From Brugia malayi (Eukaryota > Nematoda > Chromadorea > Rhabditida > Onchocercidae): a stretch of 64,000 nt of DNA. Positions 1 through 15,106 of this stretch are shown here, piece after piece. The notes below the pieces were generated by a model that made no database searches, had not been told where the DNA came from, and saw nothing but the letters and a program-made list of their open reading frames with translations. Every line of letters begins with the position of its first letter. Position 1 is the first letter of the stretch. Location: positions 6,362,001-6,426,000 of the forward strand of contig NW_025062478.1 of NCBI RefSeq assembly GCF_000002995.4, written 5' to 3'. The position numbers and the translations under genes were made by a program.

Positions 1-3371
<3,371 letters not shown>

Positions 3372-6300
3372 TCCTTTTTACCTCAAAAAGTTTGCTACAA
3401 ATGAATCAAACAAACAATTAAAACAATTTCTGGTCATCAGACCACTATCAGCACTGCAACTCTACTTTAATTAGATAATGAGATTGAAAGAAACAGTATA
3501 CCAACGAAAGAGTGACCATTCTAAAGATAAAGTGAAATTGAATGGAAAGAAGTGGTGAAAATATGGAGTATGCTCTTAATTAATTCGTTCGTACTCAATT
3601 ATTATTACTCAATACTGAAACAATTATTGCTTCCAGGATGGCATAGGGCACAGAAAATCCGGTAAACAGCTTCAAAATTTTACAAGAAATACACTCTACT
3701 ACTTCACTTCTCAAATTCATTTAAAATAAATTCTGAGACTTATGATTCCAGATACTAAATTCCAACTTTTATGGAATACAAAATGAAAATAATCTAAGAT
3801 GTGGTGTGAACGGTAAGGCAGATCATTTCATAGAACTTTTAACTGTTATCATGATTTCCCAGAATTTCCAATAAGCAAGGTTTTCGCATCTTTCCAACAG
3901 ACAAACTCTTCCCACCCAAAAATAAGAAAGAGAAAAAAACTGATTCTCCTTTTCAGCTACACAAAAAAGTAAATCACTAACCACCCACAAGAATGCTATA
4001 AAGAAAATTTGCCCTGCACTGCGACCAATCCTTCACTCTCGAAGCTAAGCCCAACTATTGCAACTTAATATTTTTTGTTTTCCATTATCAAATAACGGTC
4101 ACATAGTTATATAGACAGTACATTTGTAATTGGTTCTTCATTACGTCTAGTAGATTGGCTAGTGATTATTATTACAATTGTTAATGATAAAGTAATAATT
4201 ATTAACAATTAATAATTATTAATAATAATAATAATAATTAATAATAATAATGATAATAACGATAATAATAATAATAATAATAGCAGTAATAATACTAATA
4301 ACAATAATAATTGAATAACAATTGTTCTACCTTATTTCTTATCATTTATGGATTGAATTTTGTGAAGCAATCAAACTTTGAGTTTTCATGTTAATTTGTT
4401 TCCCATTGATCGTCTTCTTAATGCATTTGGAGTTGATATGGTATTAACATGCTGCAATTTAATAAGATTATTCTTATTATATATTAGTAGAAAGTGGATT
4501 TTTTTTATTCATATATTATTTTTTATTACTTCATATTTTATATCGTATTTTATTACTTCAGTTTCATTATTTCAAAGAGTTTAGGATAGGTCTAAACTCT
4601 TTAAAATACATGATTATTTAAAGAATCTTATTTTTATTAATGGTGGCAGTCAACAATAATTAATGATAGACTCTATCTTAAATGAAATCTTCAATACTAT
4701 TTGCATTTTGCAAAATCTCTTTCCGAAAGGTTTTTCAAAACTCACGATCTTAATCAATTAATCAATCTCTTCGTTAATTTTGATGCCTAATGAGTAGTTT
4801 ACCAATTCGCTGAAATTCAAGAAATCAGCTCTATTTATCCATGAAAGAATTTGCAAACTTTGTTTATGGCATAAAGAGACAACACCGTTTGATGCTTCAA
4901 ATAAGCACTGCGAACTGATGATAGTTAATTGGAAGGCAGAAATTAAATTATATTGCTTGTATTATTCTTTTGAGTAACTTTTTTCCACTTGCATATGGAA
5001 ATGAATTTGGAGAAAATATTATGGTTGCAACTTCGAGTCTTTTAAATTTTGAAAAATATGTCATCTGTATAACTAAATTGGGAATATTAACTTTCTGCAC
5101 AAATTTCAGAACTGAATCTTCTGAATGCGCTTCTTTCAATAACTTCAGCCAATATTTAGCGAAAATGTCGAGAGAAGCACTTTTTGAAAATACAGCTTAA
5201 AAATTTTTTTCACTTACTTTCTACATAAGTGTAAGAAATATTGAAAAAATTTTGGTGTTTTTCACTGCGAATATGATATAAATTAGCAAGCATTATTTAC
5301 AAAAAATTTTGATCTGAACTTTAACTTCAAGGTCATTTCATTAACACAAACAATAGATTTGCATGACCTCAAGATCTCAGGTCGTTCCAAACTGCTATAA
5401 TTTTAGGTTATCGTCACAAAAAATTTGTTTCCTGTCCGTATGTTTTATTCTCCTGGCCTTCCAATCCATATTTACCAATTTATTGATTGATAAGTTCTTT
5501 GTTCCTTTATTATCATAACGACAAAATCGATTCGTATCTTGCTTGATTTATAACTGAATTAAAGTAGTGAAAGAAATGAACTCAATAATGTTATTAAATT
5601 AAAATTTCTATTAATTCGTTCATAATTTTACTGAACTGGAAAAAATTGGACTGAAGAGAAAAAATTAAAGAACTGGTGAAAAATGAAATTAAAGGAACTC
5701 CCTGGCCAGTGCTATTTTTTCGTAAAGCAGTTATTCAACAAATGGTCCAGGTCGATTGATGACTGATTCCGTATTCTCAGTGGATAAATCGGGTCTAAAG
5801 ACTAATCATGATATTAACAATGAAATTATTTTGTTGCAGGATTTATTTCGTTACATCTGATGAACTCTGTTCGGCTTTTAGGAATTTCAGATTCTTTTGT
5901 CCAAAGGTGCCTGCTTTGAATTAAAACAAAGCCCCAGTTATATTCCACTTTTTTTTTTATTTTACTTCATATATTAGGAGTAATCTTTCATAAATATTTC
6001 GTAAACAACGAAAGATCACAATGAAACATTATCAATTATTCATTTATTTTTATTGCGCCTCGATTACTTTATTGATTTCTCTTTTTTAATGTTTCATGGC
6101 GCTAATACTAAACCTTCTTAAAAAGAAGCTATTACTTAAACACTTTTAGTAAATTTCCATGCTTTTTCACTAACTTTTCTCTAAGTTTTTTACAAGCAGA
6201 AATAATTACTAACTAACATAATCGTTTGTAGCTAATTTTGACAGTAATTCATGATTTGATTAGAATCAAAAGTAATGTCGATCAATTGTCAGACGTTATA

Positions 6301-6406
6301 CCACCATTACAAGTAATCTAAATAGCTTACTACTTCCCTTTTGTGAAATTGATCGTTTGACAATGAAAATGTTTCTCCCAGTGCGTTCACTATCCCTCTA
6401 CCACAG
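3372..6406. other. intergenic region upstream of the B56 gene
   Basis: No coding exon was recognised on either strand. Open frames here (for example about 4378-4584 and 4970-5200 plus) lack codon bias, family motifs and convincing splice context. The stretch holds an AAT-rich microsatellite near 4.2-4.3 kb. It presumably contains the B56 promoter, but no element was identified. Confidence 0.5.
4199..4316. repeat. AAT/ATT trinucleotide microsatellite, imperfect
   Basis: About 118 bases built almost entirely of AAT-type triplets, interrupted by TGAT, ACG and AGCAGT variants. It lies in the intergenic region upstream of the B56 gene, outside any coding exon. Confidence 0.9.
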
Positions 6407-6553
6407 AACAGTAATATGGATCAGCTGAAAAGTATGTGTGATGAAGCGATCGGAAGTAATGACAACATAATGTCGGACGAGCACATTCAATCACATTTCA
6501 ATGCAAAAAAGCAATGTGCAATAGAAGCAGAAATAGATTCGTTCGTCAGATGA
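6407..6553 (+). other. isolated exon-like open frame, 48 codons, possible gene remnant
   Basis: A pyrimidine-rich acceptor ending at 6406 is followed by an open frame up to a TGA at 6551-6553, with an ATG at 6416 giving 45 residues. Composition is protein-like (MDQLKSMCDEAIGSND, then MSDEHIQSHFNAKKQC). Spacing of MSDEH...H...K recalls the helical middle domain of atlastin/GBP GTPases. That likeness is weak and is inference only. No neighbouring exons or GTPase motifs were found, so this is either a decayed fragment or a chance frame. Confidence 0.25.
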
Positions 6554-7311
6554 TCGATTATGTTTCATCCTAGTAGACCTGTCTTCTCCTTCAGTTCTCC
6601 ACTGCCATTTTTTTTAGTTTCATCCTTTTCGAAATTTATCGCTGTTTTCATTGATGCGTTCGTAAATTTTATTGATCCATTTTCGTATCCAATTTTACAA
6701 TCAATGAAATATTTTTTTTGTTTTCATTCTTGAAATATTCCGTGAATTCCTTTTCTTATGTCTTCCTTAAAGCTCGTCTATATGAATTATCACTGATAAG
6801 CATAGTTGATTTGATCCCAAGCAATGAATGTTTTCAATGGTTACTTTCTTGAAGCTAAAGTTCTTCTAATTCCTCAGAAGTGCTGCGAATGTTTTTATTT
6901 CTTTTAAAATGTGTGAATTCCTGAAATATTTGACTGAAGATCATTTTGAAATGATAAAATTACTTCCATTCAAACTAAAATTTTGAGCTGCTTTATGAAG
7001 TATCTCTGCTGTTCATTGAACTGAAACATAGGACAAATTTATAAATTTCTTAATTCACGAATTAAGAGAAGAAAGAAGCAATTAATGAAAGATGAAGTGG
7101 GAATAAGTTTTGGGTTATGCATTATATTTTATTCAGTTGAGTTGCTATGTCAAATTTCTTTTTCTTTTTTTTTTTTTTTTTTTTTTTTGTAGCATTTCTC
7201 CAGATTTGTGAAGAAACGGATAACATTAGCAGTACTGTTGTCGTCACATTTATTAATTAGTTCCCTTTACTTTCTTAATTATTTATGAAACTAAATACAA
7301 TTAATCCACAG

Positions 7312-9031
7312 ATGCTGTTCCCGAAATTTAAACTATACAGTTCTAATGACCAACGAACTGGCACATTAGCTAGACTGATGTTTAAGATTGCAAATGTTCC
7401 GTATGAAGATATAAGAATTAGTGGGAAAGAACAATGGAATGACATTAGAAATGGTTTGAAATTTAAAAATTTTTTTAAAATGACCTAAAAATTTGATGAA
7501 GAAATAGTATTATAAAAAAATGATATCAACTTAGAGATAGGAGACAGCGTACTTGAAATAATATCTGAAATTGAAATAACAAATATTAAGAGATAGAAGA
7601 GAAGGAAGAGGAATAAGATGTGAATTTTTATCTCTAAGAATTCGTTTAAAAATTACCAAATTTAAATAAGTTTAACAGGACTTTCCGAACAAAATGCAAC
7701 ATCTCTGAGTTTGGTTTAGAAAATGTTAGAAATACAAACAAGAAAAGAAAAGAAACCGTAAAAATAAAAAATTTACAGAGACTGCACTTGGCATACTGCC
7801 GATACTGGAAATAGATGATGTCAAGTTAAGTGGACAGACTGCCATTTGTCGTCATTTGGCCTGGAGGTTCGGTAAGTTATTATGGACACAAAGAGCTCCC
7901 ACCGTTACATCATTCTTCATATTATGCTTCATTTCTATTCTTTATGTGTTAAGGATCGTTAGAAAAGACAATTTCATATGATGAATTAGTAATTTTTTAT
8001 AGTTTATCAATTGCTAACCAATAGGAAATTTGTTTTGTATTCTTACAGATTGCTTCACTATATTTATTATGATTGAAAGAAGGTTAAATTAGTTTTTGTT
8101 TGACTAAAATCATTTATCTATCTCTTCTTTCTTAATATAAAGAGTGATTTGACAGGACTTTCCGGACAAAACGCAACATGTGACGCATTGCTCGATATGT
8201 TTGCTGATTTGCTCCTTGAGGCTCAGGTTTCAATTTTCGGATCAGCGAATGATGATAACAACATCTATACCAATGTTAGTTGTTTAAATTAGTACTTTTA
8301 AATTGATTTTAAACTCCAAATTATATTTTCTGAGAGAAATCGTAAGTTTATAAAATTATAAATTGTTACTAATTTTTTGCCACATTTTGTAAAAAATGCA
8401 ATGAATATATAACGTACTCAGAAGGATTTAAAGAGCTGAGTATACTGTTTAAGGTTATTTTCCTGCTGACTAACATAAATGTTTTTATTGTCCCATAATG
8501 GTTGCAACAATTCCAGATTATAATAATCGATGATATAAAGCTTAAAGGAGTTCATAATCGAGTTGCATCTATTATCGAGAAACAACTGACTCAGAACAAC
8601 ACTTCCTATCTGATCGGAGAAGAGGTAAAAAAAATTAATTTTCTTTAAACAAGATAAAAAAAAATTAATCTTCTTTGAACAAATAACTCAAGTGCAAGGT
8701 TTGAATCGAAACAGGAATGATTCACAAACGTTGATAGACTTCTTCATGCTCAACTTTTTCAGTTGTACGAACATAAGAACAAAGTGCTGAATGAAATGGA
8801 ACTAAACTGCCATCCTAATATTGAGATGTATTTCAGATTACATGGGTTGACTTGATGACTTGCACATTTTTCAATTCATTAATGAATTATGATAAGAATG
8901 TAAATCTCGACAGGTATCCATTAACGAAATACATGTATGAAAGAATCTCACAACTAACGGAACTGGAAAACTACTGTCAACAAAAATTAGATGCAAACAG
9001 TAATGCTGTCCAAATAACTGATTGTTCATAA
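7312..9031 (+). CDS. glutathione S-transferase, sigma-like, divergent active site
   Basis: A cytosolic GST fold protein of 218 residues, the usual family length. Exons: 7312-7453, 7779-7871, 8156-8274, 8517-8624, 8837-9031. The ATG directly follows an acceptor at 7310-7311, so the message is probably trans-spliced. The thioredoxin-like N-terminal domain shows LYSSNDQRTGTLARL, VPYEDIRI, then LGILPILEIDDVKLSGQTAI (the cis-Pro loop and the glutathione-binding Q-T-A-I turn) and RHLAWRFGLSGQ. The helical domain has YLIGEEITWVDLMTC, the G-x-x-x-T-x-x-D-L motif. Sigma GSTs conjugate glutathione or isomerise prostaglandin H2. Their catalytic Tyr, in a YF pair, aligns with Ser10-Ser11 here, and the usual Glu nearby is Thr. 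Activity may be altered or lost, although Tyr9 is one residue away. An AATAAA lies near 9277. Confidence 0.9.
7670..7703 (+). repeat. partial copy of GST exon 3 start inside intron 1
   Basis: This 34-base stretch matches the acceptor plus first bases of the true third exon (about 8150-8183) at all but five positions. It includes the cag splice acceptor and the codons for L-S-x-Q-N-A-T. Similarity stops abruptly after it. It looks like a short duplicated exon fragment, not a usable exon, because the frame is not continued. Confidence 0.8.
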
Positions 9032-11961
9032 TTCGAAAAAAAGAAGGAGAAAAGTATAAAAGACCGATGAAAATTTCTTTTTTTAAAACTTCAGGAAATA
9101 CCAAAAAAGTCTTCTTATATTCAAAGTAATGAAAAAACAATTTTTTTGTTTCAAAATAGAATCATCGGTCATGTTGCTACGAATTTATAGATATTTAATA
9201 CGCATTCATTTATCACTATGATTCAACGAATTGTTATAACTTTTATAGATGTTCTAAATTTCAAAACATAATATGGAATAAAATTACACATAATATGGAA
9301 CAAAATTTTTGTAGTCAGTTTTATTATTATTATTAATTACTATAAAATACTAGAAGGTAGAAAATAAGTGCATGGATGTTAAAATTAGGGTGGATAAAAA
9401 GTTGGATTCGTAACGAGTGTTATTCTGAATCCAATATTCAGAACCTTTTTGTATTACACATCAAAATATCAGCTAAATGGATTGAATTTTGCTACTGTCA
9501 CGCGTGTCCATTTGTAAAACTGAAAATTTTTGATAGAAAGCGTTTAAATATTTCCTTAAATATGATGCGAAGCAGTAAAGTGATATGATATAAAATAATT
9601 ATTCAGAAAGACAACTGATTTCCAATCTGACTAATTTTCAAGTTCATTACAATTTTCGTTCATTAATTCATGAAATAATTTTCGGGAAAGAATGAATTAC
9701 ACGAAGCGTTTAAAGCTTTTTGGTGCATTCTGCCGTAAAAATATTAAAAACTGTGTTCTTGTCCCTCGAGTATCTATTTTACCATCAAATGCATTTCATT
9801 TCCATATTTCACAGCAACATAGAATCATCAAAATCAGTTGTCCACTACTCGTGCCAAGCATATTTGGCTAAATTTCTGTCAGCAATATCTTATTTGGCTC
9901 TAGCTATTAACACTGCTCTTCACACTCTATAATGAATCTTCCCTATATCCTCAATCCTTCATTTCTAATCCTCTAAAACTTTTGTTGCATAATTTGGACT
10001 TCAATATGTACAGATGCACTTCATACCTACTGCTTTCATAATGCTGTCCACAAAGAAGTGTGATACTGTAGCAACTAACGAAATGATACTGAAACATTCC
10101 TATTATCCCCGAAATATGAACACTGAATTTATCAGATGATAACTCACTTTCCATAGTTGCCTCATAACTGGATCTTAATAAATTCGCTACAAGCTAATCC
10201 TGGAATGCATGTCTTTTACCATAGCAAGACATCAGTAAAGGACTAAAACTCCTTCATTCTTAGCAGCTGTTTCCAGATCCCAACTTTTTTATTTTACAAA
10301 GTAATAATTGTGACAGAGTTTCTCCACAACCCACGGGTGTAACCCACCAACGTAAGAATGTAAGAACACTTTCAGCGATCAATTTCAAGCTGTAGGTTTA
10401 TTATGATGATGTAATCTGTGATCAGAACGTTTCAATCGACTAGTTATAGCCGCATTATTCTCTCCTTAATTGTTTCCATTTTACTCAAATTTTGTCTTTC
10501 CTCTCACTACACATGCTAGCAATTATTTTGTGCCAATTCCGATCTTGAATGAAAAGTTAAGCGACTAAATGAACGAAATATTATGGGTTTCTCACCTCGT
10601 TGCTAAGAAATATCATTCTCACTTCATTGCTATTTTTAACCACATAAATTAAACAGTGAACCAATTTGGTGTACTGCAATATAAGTCCATAGATCTCACA
10701 TTTCCATTATAATAAATAACAAAGACACATAAGATCGGAATGTAACAGATCTTTTGAACAGCATTTAGTAGAAATAACACCAACCAGATAATGACATAAA
10801 ACAATTGCCAAATACACAGGATTGAGCGGTGTACTATTTAAAGGTTCTAAAAGCAATTATAAATATTTATTAAAACAAAGGTTTTTTTTCCAGTTGATAC
10901 ATACTTTCCAACATCCTGGATATTAAGACTGGGGTAATAAAACAAAAAACACCATTCATGACGTTATTGAGACCTACGTATAACTGGTGAAATTATCGAT
11001 TTTTGTAATCATTTCATTATTAGATTTTTTTTAAAAAAAAAAAGAAAAAAAAAAAACGAGATCTGAGTTACATGCTACTAAAACTAAAACTCGAAATTTT
11101 ATAAAGTGATAAAAAACAAACATATGAGCAATAAATGAGTGATAATACAAATTCAAAGAAAGTACATGAAGAAACGATGATCAAGAACAGTTGAGCATAT
11201 CGGCAAAAGAAAACAGCGGTCTCGGACAAATCTTCTTCCTGTAAATATTTCATTCTTTCGATAACTTTGTTCAAAGTCTCTTTAGGACTATGAAAGTGAA
11301 AAAAGTGATGATTATAAAAGATTCAACTACTTATGTTTGAACTGTGTCCTCCTCAACTAAATGCATGTCTGTCGATTGCTTTGGATTTAAACACACAAAT
11401 GTATAGTTTGCAAATAAAAAGCATCGTTATTGTCAACTGATATTACTAGAAGCCTATTTTTACCTCATGACCTAAATAGTACGAAAAGCTTACAAAATGT
11501 GTAGACGAGCGTTGTTCAGTTCCACGTTTGCTTTGACAACAGAGGGCGACAAAGAATTTTGATCTCGTGTACGACAAAAATTATGAAAGTCTAGCGCAGC
11601 AACACCATTACCAAGCTTTATTGCTTTTTCCTCCGGACGAATAGCAAAAATTCTCATCTACATGAGCAAAAGTTTTAAATATCACAAAGCATTTTCTAAT
11701 CAGGTAGCCAATTAACTGTTCTTTTTCTTTCTGCATCGGTTGGAACGTTTGGAAATGAGAAGCTACTTCAAATCTTCCAGCATGTGACGTAATAACGAGC
11801 AAAATTTATTGAGTCTTCAGAAAACCAGTCTTTCATCAATTCATATAAAATTAACTTGAGAACAGGATGTTCTTCCAAAACTACTTTTTTTTTTTTTAAT
11901 TTAAATTACCAAAAATAAGACGCAGTATAAAAATAAAGTAAAAATACATATTGGTACTAAC
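9032..11961. other. between GST and the orphan zinc-finger exon; no confident gene
   Basis: No family motif was found. A near-repeat around 9267-9306 (ACATAATATGGAA in two copies) lies by the GST polyadenylation signal. On the minus strand, 11.1-11.9 kb has several coding-like patches. One, from an acceptor at 11287 down to a stop at 11068, encodes KVIERMKYLQEEDLSET. Another ends at 11768 and encodes LILYELMKDWFSEDS. They cannot be joined in one consistent frame, so they are reported only as possible remnants or exons of an unrecognised gene. Confidence 0.35.
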
Positions 11962-12130
11962 CTCTAGTTCATCATTATATTGGCTGAGAATATTACTCTT
12001 TTCTTGCTTCAGATCAACAATAACACAACGTCCTCCACTGCAACTACGCACATGGTCCAAGATGTTTCGTTCAATACATGATGCACGTTTACATCGATTA
12101 CAGACAACTAATGAAGGTAACAATTGAGCT
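11962..12130 (-). other. orphan coding-like exon with a CX2C cysteine motif
   Basis: A good acceptor (ending at 12131) and a GTTAGT donor (below 11962) bracket a 169-base open frame. It contains VVCNRCKRASC, an ILDHVRSC stretch and a GGRC group, resembling a small zinc-binding module. No in-frame ATG is present, so it must be internal. It needs a preceding exon ending with two bases of a codon, and no exon of the neighbouring zinc-finger gene ends in that phase. It may belong to an unrecognised gene, an untested isoform, or a decayed duplicate. Confidence 0.35.
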
Positions 12131-12518
12131 CTGAAACAGGGAACTAATGAATCCCTAAAACAGTAGTTTAAATTGTTACAAACCTTTATTATAATAAAAA
12201 CTACTTTGCAAGTTTATGAGTAAATAAATTTATTCCTTACATTAGAGATTCTTGTTCAGAAATAAGTGAAATATCATTTATATTTTTGAATCTTCTCTTA
12301 GTCAGCAAAATTTATGAAGCGTCGAAATGCAACAAAGAGAGTTATAGAAGAAACGCTTACAATAAGTAAAATTCGGAGTTATATCATTCAATATATATTA
12401 CTCGACACAAACCAAATAAGTACTGCAATGTGTCTGGCAGTTGAAATAACAATAACAACAACACAAATATTTTTCACAATTTATTTATGATGCTGCTTTG
12501 TAAGAATAGTGATAAAGC

Positions 12519-15106
12519 TTAAATTTGCCTCGTCATCCCTCCTCGTTCCTTTTTGCACTTGACGAATTTGTGTCGTTGTGACGCAACGTGACAGTTTGTA
12601 CGATAACCGCAAGAACAATAATATGTACGTTTGAAATGTTCGCACACATCATTTAACCCTTCATTACATTCCATGCATTTCCACTTTTTTTTTCTTGACC
12701 ATAACTTACGGCCCTTTAAAAAAAAACAATACTCTTGATAAAGAAAGATTTATAAAAGGTTGACTGAAATAAAACCAAAACTAATCTAGTCGAAAATTTT
12801 TTGTGTGAAACTTTATTAAGAAAAATAACCACTTTTCTTTAAGTCAAGAAAGAATAAAATATTAAGGTGAAACGGGGCCAAGTAAAGATAGACAGTGTCA
12901 AAATGTTAATTCAGTTTTTACCTTTCGTCTTGTATGTACCTGCACACTTTTTGAAATCCATTTCAGATTTGGTTGAGTATGTTCTCTCCGATGAGCAATT
13001 TTATCAGCATGTCGTATGAATTTCAGTGAGCACTGATCACAACCATAGTTTTCTAAAACTAGAAAGATTATCATCATTTTACCAGCTACAATTTATTAGA
13101 AATCGTGCAATTAATTGATATTAAATAATGTTAGGGATTTATATAGAACAATTACGTTAATATTATTTGCTCATATTCTTGAAATATCTGACCTTCCTGA
13201 TGTAGCAAAAAATGTTTAACATATTCGTGTTCATTTATCACAGATGACGCATTGTCTTTTGGTATAACATGGCAGTAAAGACAGAACGGACACAACAAAG
13301 TGCGTGTATTCGAATGAAATCGAACAAAATGATCTATAAAATGGGTTCTCATCGATGTCCTGTATCGACATTTCCTGCAATGAAATGGAGCATCGAAATC
13401 GCCATGAATTTGCCGGTGCTTGTCCTGAAATCACAATAATTACATTTTCGGTTAAAAGAGATTTGAATGAGAGGAAAGAAAATTGTAAACATACCAAAGT
13501 TGCAAACCAGTTTTGTTTATAATCAACCAAATGCTGACTTTTTAAGCACAGAGAATTTTCTTAACGATGCCCTTCTATTACAATAATGGAATGAATAAAT
13601 ACTTCCAGTATTTCAATAAATCATACAGACTCGAGTTTTGTAAGGATTCTAAGATTATAAGCTGAATTAGGAACTTGTAACTAATAGCATTAATAGCACT
13701 GAGTATCACATTTTTAAACATAAAGGATAGCATCGTAAAAAATACGAATTACAAACGTACTTCATCTACAGTGATTTCACATATTTTACATGTGGATGAG
13801 GATGGCGTTGCACTGTGAACATTATTATAGTGGATTTGCAGACGATATGCCGTAGGGAATAAATGCAGGCATTGAGGACAACGGCAGAAGCGATGCATTT
13901 CTCGAGGGCAGTTAGGACTACTGCCATAACTGAACTCAGTTAAATGTGCCCAAAGATGGAACATGAAACTTACATTATTTGAAAGCAGCATTCTACAGCT
14001 TCCAATAGAACACTGAAAACATTCATATAATCAAACTGATAATTGAAGCAAAAGCAAATTTTCTTGCTAGTTCTTCTATCTGATAATTCTGTACAAGACA
14101 TTTATTTGTGGTAAGTTATGAATGAATTCCAGGCAAAATCAATCGAAATGCTCTCCATCCGTTACTCAATTTGTCGATGGCTAATGGATAAAGATACATC
14201 AGATATTATTATGTATTCTCAATTTCGATAAATAATAACTTAATTTAAATAAGAAATCAACCTACTCGGAATTTGACATTGAATTGTTGTGCTTCAAATG
14301 GTGGTGCTTTTGGATCATAACTTTCATAGCAATACGAATCCAAGCTATTTTCTTCCCGTGACAATGATAAAGTTGTATAACTAACATCATTTTCCGCGTC
14401 CGATATGGCATGATTTCGAATTTCCAAATGTGAAGCTGACGAGACTTTTTGTAATATTAGTGGTGCAGGAGTTTCCGAAACATTGATTCGGCAAAACTCT
14501 GCTCGACGGGGAGCTGTAGTATGCAATGGTAGTCTGCTGACTGAAGACTGCTGTAACTTGAACACATCATTCTTTCATTAGCACTTTACCGAAAGCTTAT
14601 TATGAGCTACTTAATCAACTGATATAAACTTTATTTGAAGTTTATTTGAAAAACAATTAACGAATCCATGCAAACTGCTTTTTGGAACTTAACGACTAAC
14701 TAGTCAACCTCAAGTTACGCAGCTGCTCCAGCAAAACTACTTCACCCTTTCTGCAATCTTAACTGCTAAATTTCCTAAGTCATTAATTTACATAAGCAGT
14801 ACAACAGAAAGTTACAATATTCAGTACGATTATTCACCTAAAATTTCTTTTGAAAAATCAGTACTTGTACAAAATGTTTCCTGGACAAATCTTCTCTGAG
14901 CCTTCAAATGCTATTTAGTCCATAAAGGAAACAGTCATAACTGATGAAAAACTAAAAACCACCCTGACTTGTAGTGCTGAGAAACTGAGAGGTTTCGCAC
15001 GAATGACCGAAGCAGTTGCCCCCACATTTCGGCTTACTGAACTGTACCCATCACTATCGTCGTCATCGCTGTTATCAAGTGTTATTACTTCTGGGCATTT
15101 CGTCAT
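12519..15106 (-). CDS. C2H2 zinc-finger protein, ZNF280/POGZ type
   Basis: A predicted nuclear nucleic-acid-binding protein of about 410 residues. Exons: 15106-14969, 14550-14266 (or from 14556), 14012-13761, 13424-13193, 13052-12922, 12713-12519. The ATG follows an acceptor directly, suggesting a trans-spliced start. An acidic DNSDDDDSDG segment opens a low-complexity region of about 140 residues. Fingers follow: CRCPQCLHLFPTAYRLQIHY, TCKICEITVDE, FHCRKCRYRTSM...H...H, LLCPFCLYC...H, and YGCDQCSLKFIRHADKIAH. A C-terminal cysteine-rich end reads KWKCMECNEGLNDVCEHF then YYCSCGYRTNC. The order, and the C-R-Y-R...LLCPFCL segment, match the finger array shared by vertebrate ZNF280 and POGZ. No CENP-B or DDE domain is visible. 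Exact DNA targets are unknown; orthology is inference. Confidence 0.82.

Noticed and set aside
12310..12488. Plus-strand 58-codon frame opposite the zinc-finger 3' flank
   Set aside because: Low-complexity end rich in Ile and Thr, no acceptor before the ATG, no homology.
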